Origin: Dawidia cretensis
Lineage (GTDB): Bacteria; Bacteroidota; Bacteroidia; Cytophagales; Cyclobacteriaceae
Assembly: GCF_018598175.1 (NCBI RefSeq)
Contig: NZ_JAHESE010000021.1
Span: 1-64,000, forward strand
DNA length: 64,000 nt
Direction: 5' to 3'
The notes under the pieces are model-generated. The model did not search any database. It was not told where the DNA came from and saw only the letters and a program-made list of their open reading frames with translations. Shown in pieces: positions 60,757-64,000 of this stretch. Positions within the stretch are counted from its first letter, which is position 1. Every line of letters starts with the position of its first letter. The translations under genes were made by a program, and so were the position numbers.

Positions 60757-63636
60757 TCATAGATCCGCAGGCGTTTGCGTCAGCAACGAAAAGATATCCG
60801 TCCTGGAGAGTGTCGACAGGTCGCCGTCCGCAGGCACCAGGTTCTTCCCAATGGCATCTTTAGCGTGCTTCAAGGTCATGATTTTTTCTTCGATCGTGTC
60901 CTTGCAGACGAGTCGTACGGCCACTACATTTTTTGTCTGGCCAATGCGGTAGAGCCGGTCGATCGCCTGGTTTTCCACGGCGGAATTCCACCACGGGTCA
61001 ACGATAAAAACATAGTCGGCAGATGTTAAATTCAGACCGGTTCCTCCCGCCTTGAGGCTGATGAGGAATACCCGAATGGAGTCGTCTGTCTGAAAGTTGC
61101 TGATAATTTTTTCGCGCTTAACGCTTTTGCCGGTGAGCATTGTAGACGTAATGTTTTCCGTTTCCAACCTTTCCCGGATGAGGTCCAGCATTGAGACGAA
61201 TTGCGAAAACACTAAGATCTTGTGGTTTTTATGGAGGCTCGAGATTCGCTCGATCAATGTATCAAGCTTGCCGGAGGTTTCTTCGGAGGCGCCTTCGTCT
61301 TTGGCCAGCGCCGGTGAATTGCAGAGCAGGCGCAGCCGTGTTAACCCTTTCAGGATGTTTAACGCATGCTTCGGAATGTCGTCGTCAGTGTACGCGGAAA
61401 TTCTATCCCGAAACTTCCGTTCCTCCTGACTGTATAACGCCCGTTGTCCGGCGCTCATCGTACAGTAGAGTACCATCTCGGTTTTTTCCGGAAGCTCCTG
61501 CGAAACTTCTTGTTTGGTTCTCCGGAGAATGAACGGGGCTATTTTTTTACTGAGGGCATCGATGGCACGTTTACTTTTAAATTTGCCAATGGGAATCGCG
61601 AAAATATCGCGGAAGTATTGTCGGCTCCCCAGTAAGCCAGGACACGCAAACGCGAATTGGGCATAGAGGTCCCATACGTTGTTTTCGAAGGGCGTTCCTG
61701 ATAGCGTGATCTTATTCCTCGCGTGGAGGAGCTGCGCCGCTTTAAAGCGTTGCGAGGAGGGGTTTTTAATGTTCTGGGACTCGTCCAGGAAAATATAGTC
61801 AAACGTAAAGGCTGTTAGCGAAACGATGTCCGATACCATGTTGCCATACGATGTCAGGATAATATCATAGGCGTCGAACGCTGTCGTTGAAATTTTAGAA
61901 GGGCCGTGTTGGATGTGCGTAGCGAGTGTAGGCGCGAATTTGGCGCATTCGTCTTTCCAGGCCACGAGCAGCGTGGTGGGCACGACGATCAAATGCGTCT
62001 GTTTACCTTTCTTCTTTTTCAGGAGAAGTATAAAGGCGATTACCTGGAGCGATTTTCCCAGGCCCATGTCGTCGGCAAGACAGCCGCCAAACCCCATGTC
62101 GTCCAGAAGATTCAACCACGACAAGCCGTGCGCCTGGTACGGCCGCAGCTCGGCCAGGAGCGCAGTCGGTGCGGCGACAGCCGTAATGGATGCCAGCTGC
62201 CTGAACTTTTCTTCTATGCCGGCTATTTCGTCTTTCACCGCCGGCATCAGCTCATGTGCATGGTAGAGCTCGTCGAGGGCGGTGTAGTTCACTTTGCTTA
62301 GCCGCAGGGTGTTATCATTTTCAATTTCGCTGATGCGGAAATAGTTTTTAAATTTTTCAACCCATTCTTCCGGAAGAATCCCCATTGTCCCATCATCCAG
62401 CGAAATGTAATGGCTCCTGTTTTTTAGCGCCCGTTGTACCTGGTGCAGCGATACCGTTGTATTGCCGAAACGAATATCGAACTGACTGTTGAACCAATGC
62501 AAGCCGCTGATCACATCCACGTGTACATGGATCCGGTGGGGCGTAAATTTGTTGCCGGTCAGCTCACGGAAACCAAAAACCTGGATGTTGCGCCGGGTCC
62601 ACTCTTCCATCAGCGCGAGGAACCAGTGAAGGTCCAGAAAGGCGTGCCGTGACACATAGAAATATAAAAGAGGATTGTCGAACTGCTCCATGAAATGATT
62701 GCCTTGTCTGAGCAGCAGCCCCATAAATTCATCTTCCAAAGCACCGTCTCGTGCAATGTGTATTTCCTTTCCATTTTGGTCGCGCGTATAGACCTGCCTT
62801 TGTGAACGTATCGGTATTTCGGTGTCGCCGTATTGAATTACTGGAGTGATCGTGACGTATTGCTGCAGGTCGGAGAGGTAAATTTTCAGTTGCACCTCCA
62901 GCTTCGGTTGGAGCAGACCGGCAGGGGGTGTTGTTATGTGCTCATAGATAACGGGTAGATACAGGTCGATCTGTGCTAATACATGTTGTCGGAAGCTTTC
63001 AAAGTCAGGCCTGGCGATACGAATCACGGGACCATGCGTTTTAAAATAAGCCAATACGTTGACTACCTGCGGATCGCCCGGTAAATACCATTGGTTATCG
63101 ACCACCACAAAGTAGTCAAATAGAATGGTGAGGGCTTCGATGTCGTACGCATGCTCGCCGACCGTGACGTCGCACGTTACCTTCGTCAACTGGCCCTCGT
63201 GCCGGACGACGACGGATGCCTTCAGGTTGACGTTCGTGACCTTCACGTGACGAAGCGATCGCGCCGTGATCTTTTCGGAAACCCGACTGTCGTGAAAATA
63301 GAGCTCGTACTGCGCGGGGTTCTGCACCAGTGCCTGGAGGCTTTCGAGATCGTGCGCTGACTTTTGGTATACGGTCTGGAACTTCGTGACCGCAAGGTAA
63401 AACCGGAGAAGGTCCGGGTTGGTTTCTTTCCAGGCGTGTTGCAGCGGATTGATCGGGACAAATGGACCTTTGAGGGTGGCACGCGACGTATTGGCGCAGC
63501 GGGTGAGTTGTACGTTGAAAAGATTGTAGTATTTGTGTTTGCCCAAGACCACGATGATTTGCCCCCCACCATTGTCCAGGTTGTCGGGCGGAAGCATGGT
63601 GACGGCACCGTTGGTATCGAAAGGAGGAAATGACAT
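60757..63636 (-). CDS. SNF2-family DEAD/H-box ATPase
   Basis: A 959-residue protein. Residues 1 to about 490 are a beta- and alpha-rich N-terminal region without a recognised motif. The SNF2 ATPase follows: Walker A DDMGLGKS at 522-529, motif II DESQ at 618-621, and motif VI QAIDRLYRIGQ near 900. Bacterial SNF2 proteins of this kind (HepA-like) remodel or translocate along DNA or RNA polymerase; in Bacteroidota the role is largely unknown. It lacks an N-terminal SWIM zinc finger (no CxCx-CxH pattern seen). Convergent with the YdeI-like gene. Confidence 0.9.
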   Translation of the reverse strand: MSFPPFDTNGAVTMLPPDNLDNGGGQIIVVLGKHKYYNLFNVQLTRCANTSRATLKGPFVPINPLQHAWKETNPDLLRFYLAVTKFQTVYQKSAHDLESLQALVQNPAQYELYFHDSRVSEKITARSLRHVKVTNVNLKASVVVRHEGQLTKVTCDVTVGEHAYDIEALTILFDYFVVVDNQWYLPGDPQVVNVLAYFKTHGPVIRIARPDFESFRQHVLAQIDLYLPVIYEHITTPPAGLLQPKLEVQLKIYLSDLQQYVTITPVIQYGDTEIPIRSQRQVYTRDQNGKEIHIARDGALEDEFMGLLLRQGNHFMEQFDNPLLYFYVSRHAFLDLHWFLALMEEWTRRNIQVFGFRELTGNKFTPHRIHVHVDVISGLHWFNSQFDIRFGNTTVSLHQVQRALKNRSHYISLDDGTMGILPEEWVEKFKNYFRISEIENDNTLRLSKVNYTALDELYHAHELMPAVKDEIAGIEEKFRQLASITAVAAPTALLAELRPYQAHGLSWLNLLDDMGFGGCLADDMGLGKSLQVIAFILLLKKKKGKQTHLIVVPTTLLVAWKDECAKFAPTLATHIQHGPSKISTTAFDAYDIILTSYGNMVSDIVSLTAFTFDYIFLDESQNIKNPSSQRFKAAQLLHARNKITLSGTPFENNVWDLYAQFAFACPGLLGSRQYFRDIFAIPIGKFKSKRAIDALSKKIAPFILRRTKQEVSQELPEKTEMVLYCTMSAGQRALYSQEERKFRDRISAYTDDDIPKHALNILKGLTRLRLLCNSPALAKDEGASEETSGKLDTLIERISSLHKNHKILVFSQFVSMLDLIRERLETENITSTMLTGKSVKREKIISNFQTDDSIRVFLISLKAGGTGLNLTSADYVFIVDPWWNSAVENQAIDRLYRIGQTKNVVAVRLVCKDTIEEKIMTLKHAKDAIGKNLVPADGDLSTLSRTDIFSLLTQTPADL

Positions 63637-63756
63637 CGCGGCCTAAATTTTAGCCTTTTTTCTGACATTACCTGAGTTCCTTTTTAAGGACTTTTCCAGG
63701 TATCTTGCCGATGAATCAATTGCCCCGATCATGGTGGATTTTTTTGACATAAATTC

Positions 63757-64000
63757 ATGCATCCGAAATTAAAAGAACATATTGAAAAGATCGTAGCGCT
63801 CACGGAGGACGAGTTCGCTTTCGTAAGCAAGCACTTCATTCGAAAAAGTTTCAAAAAGCATCAGTTCATGGTGCAACGAGGGGAGATGGTGCCGTATAAT
63901 TATTTTCTTCTGTCAGGACTTACGAAACTGGTGTATACAGACGATGCTGAAAAGCAGCACATACTGGCATTCGCCATGGAGGATTGGTGGGACAGCGATT
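63757..64000 (+). CDS. Crp/Fnr-family regulator, partial
   Basis: The first 81 codons of a gene cut by the window end. MHPKLKEHIEKIVALTEDEFAFV is the usual opening; VQRGEMVPYNYFLLSGLTKLVY is the cyclic-nucleotide-binding beta-roll. The DNA-binding helix-turn-helix would lie beyond the edge. It is divergent from the SNF2 gene with 120 bases between. Confidence 0.8.
   Translation, partial: MHPKLKEHIEKIVALTEDEFAFVSKHFIRKSFKKHQFMVQRGEMVPYNYFLLSGLTKLVYTDDAEKQHILAFAMEDWWDSD

Noticed and set aside
1-64000. CRISPR arrays, riboswitches, rRNA, other tRNAs
   Set aside because: No regularly spaced repeats, no recognisable riboswitch core and no second cloverleaf found by eye.

Overview
The window looks like chromosome of a Bacteroidota bacterium, most likely of the order Cytophagales (inference). 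The supporting signs are a eukaryote-like type II glutamine synthetase, many Bacteroidota-style lipoproteins and beta-barrels, DUF4403, DUF1080, DUF368 and DUF2807 proteins, a bacterial phosphosulfolactate synthase, a PadR plus FtsX-type permease pair, and TAnnTTTG-like promoter boxes. Most of the window is about 50-55% GC by eye. Roughly 41.2-47 kb is visibly more AT-rich and looks accessory.

Region 0.1-4.1 kb is a nitrogen-assimilation block on the minus strand: ammonium transporter, an outer-membrane porin with acidic loops, and GSII. An 840 bp gap follows that holds a candidate structured RNA with its own terminator. Region 5-12.4 kb has a DUF4403 lipoprotein, asparagine synthase divergent from a YbdK-like carboxylate-amine ligase, a DUF1080 lipoprotein, a small membrane protein and a GlcD-type FAD oxidase. 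Region 12.4-29.8 kb is mostly housekeeping: NlpC/P60, aldehyde dehydrogenase, GIN-domain lipoprotein, MATE exporter, cmk with a coupled micro-lipoprotein, DUF502, mnmA with a TlpA-like thioredoxin, CaiB-type CoA transferase, nadA-nadB, uvrB and aroE.

From 29.1 to 39.6 kb every gene is on the minus strand. A tightly packed set (TPR protein, phosphosulfolactate synthase, DUF368, aroE) follows an exopolysaccharide set (glycosyltransferase, rfbC, Wza-like export lipoprotein, Wzc-like autokinase, CpsB-type phosphatase, NAD-dependent epimerase) with a plausible promoter ahead of the glycosyltransferase. hflX is divergent from it.

Right after hflX is tRNA-Arg(CCU). Its terminator and promoter-like DNA recur 2.1 kb downstream without the tRNA body. 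Between the two copies lie a degraded IS5-type transposase and two orphan exported proteins. Beyond the second copy are a HEPN-domain protein, a frameshifted Fic gene, a possible micro-protein, an orphan exported protein and a DinB-family protein. Region 47-54.4 kb is a complete RND efflux operon headed by an AraC-type regulator and an SDR-like protein that appears to lack its catalytic residues.

The remainder carries a secreted M57-type metalloprotease with a CBM6 module, a PadR/FtsX-permease pair with a clear palindromic operator, an outer-membrane protein, a YdeI-family protein, a SNF2 helicase and the start of a Crp/Fnr regulator cut by the window edge. No CRISPR array, rRNA, intact integrase or intact IS was seen.
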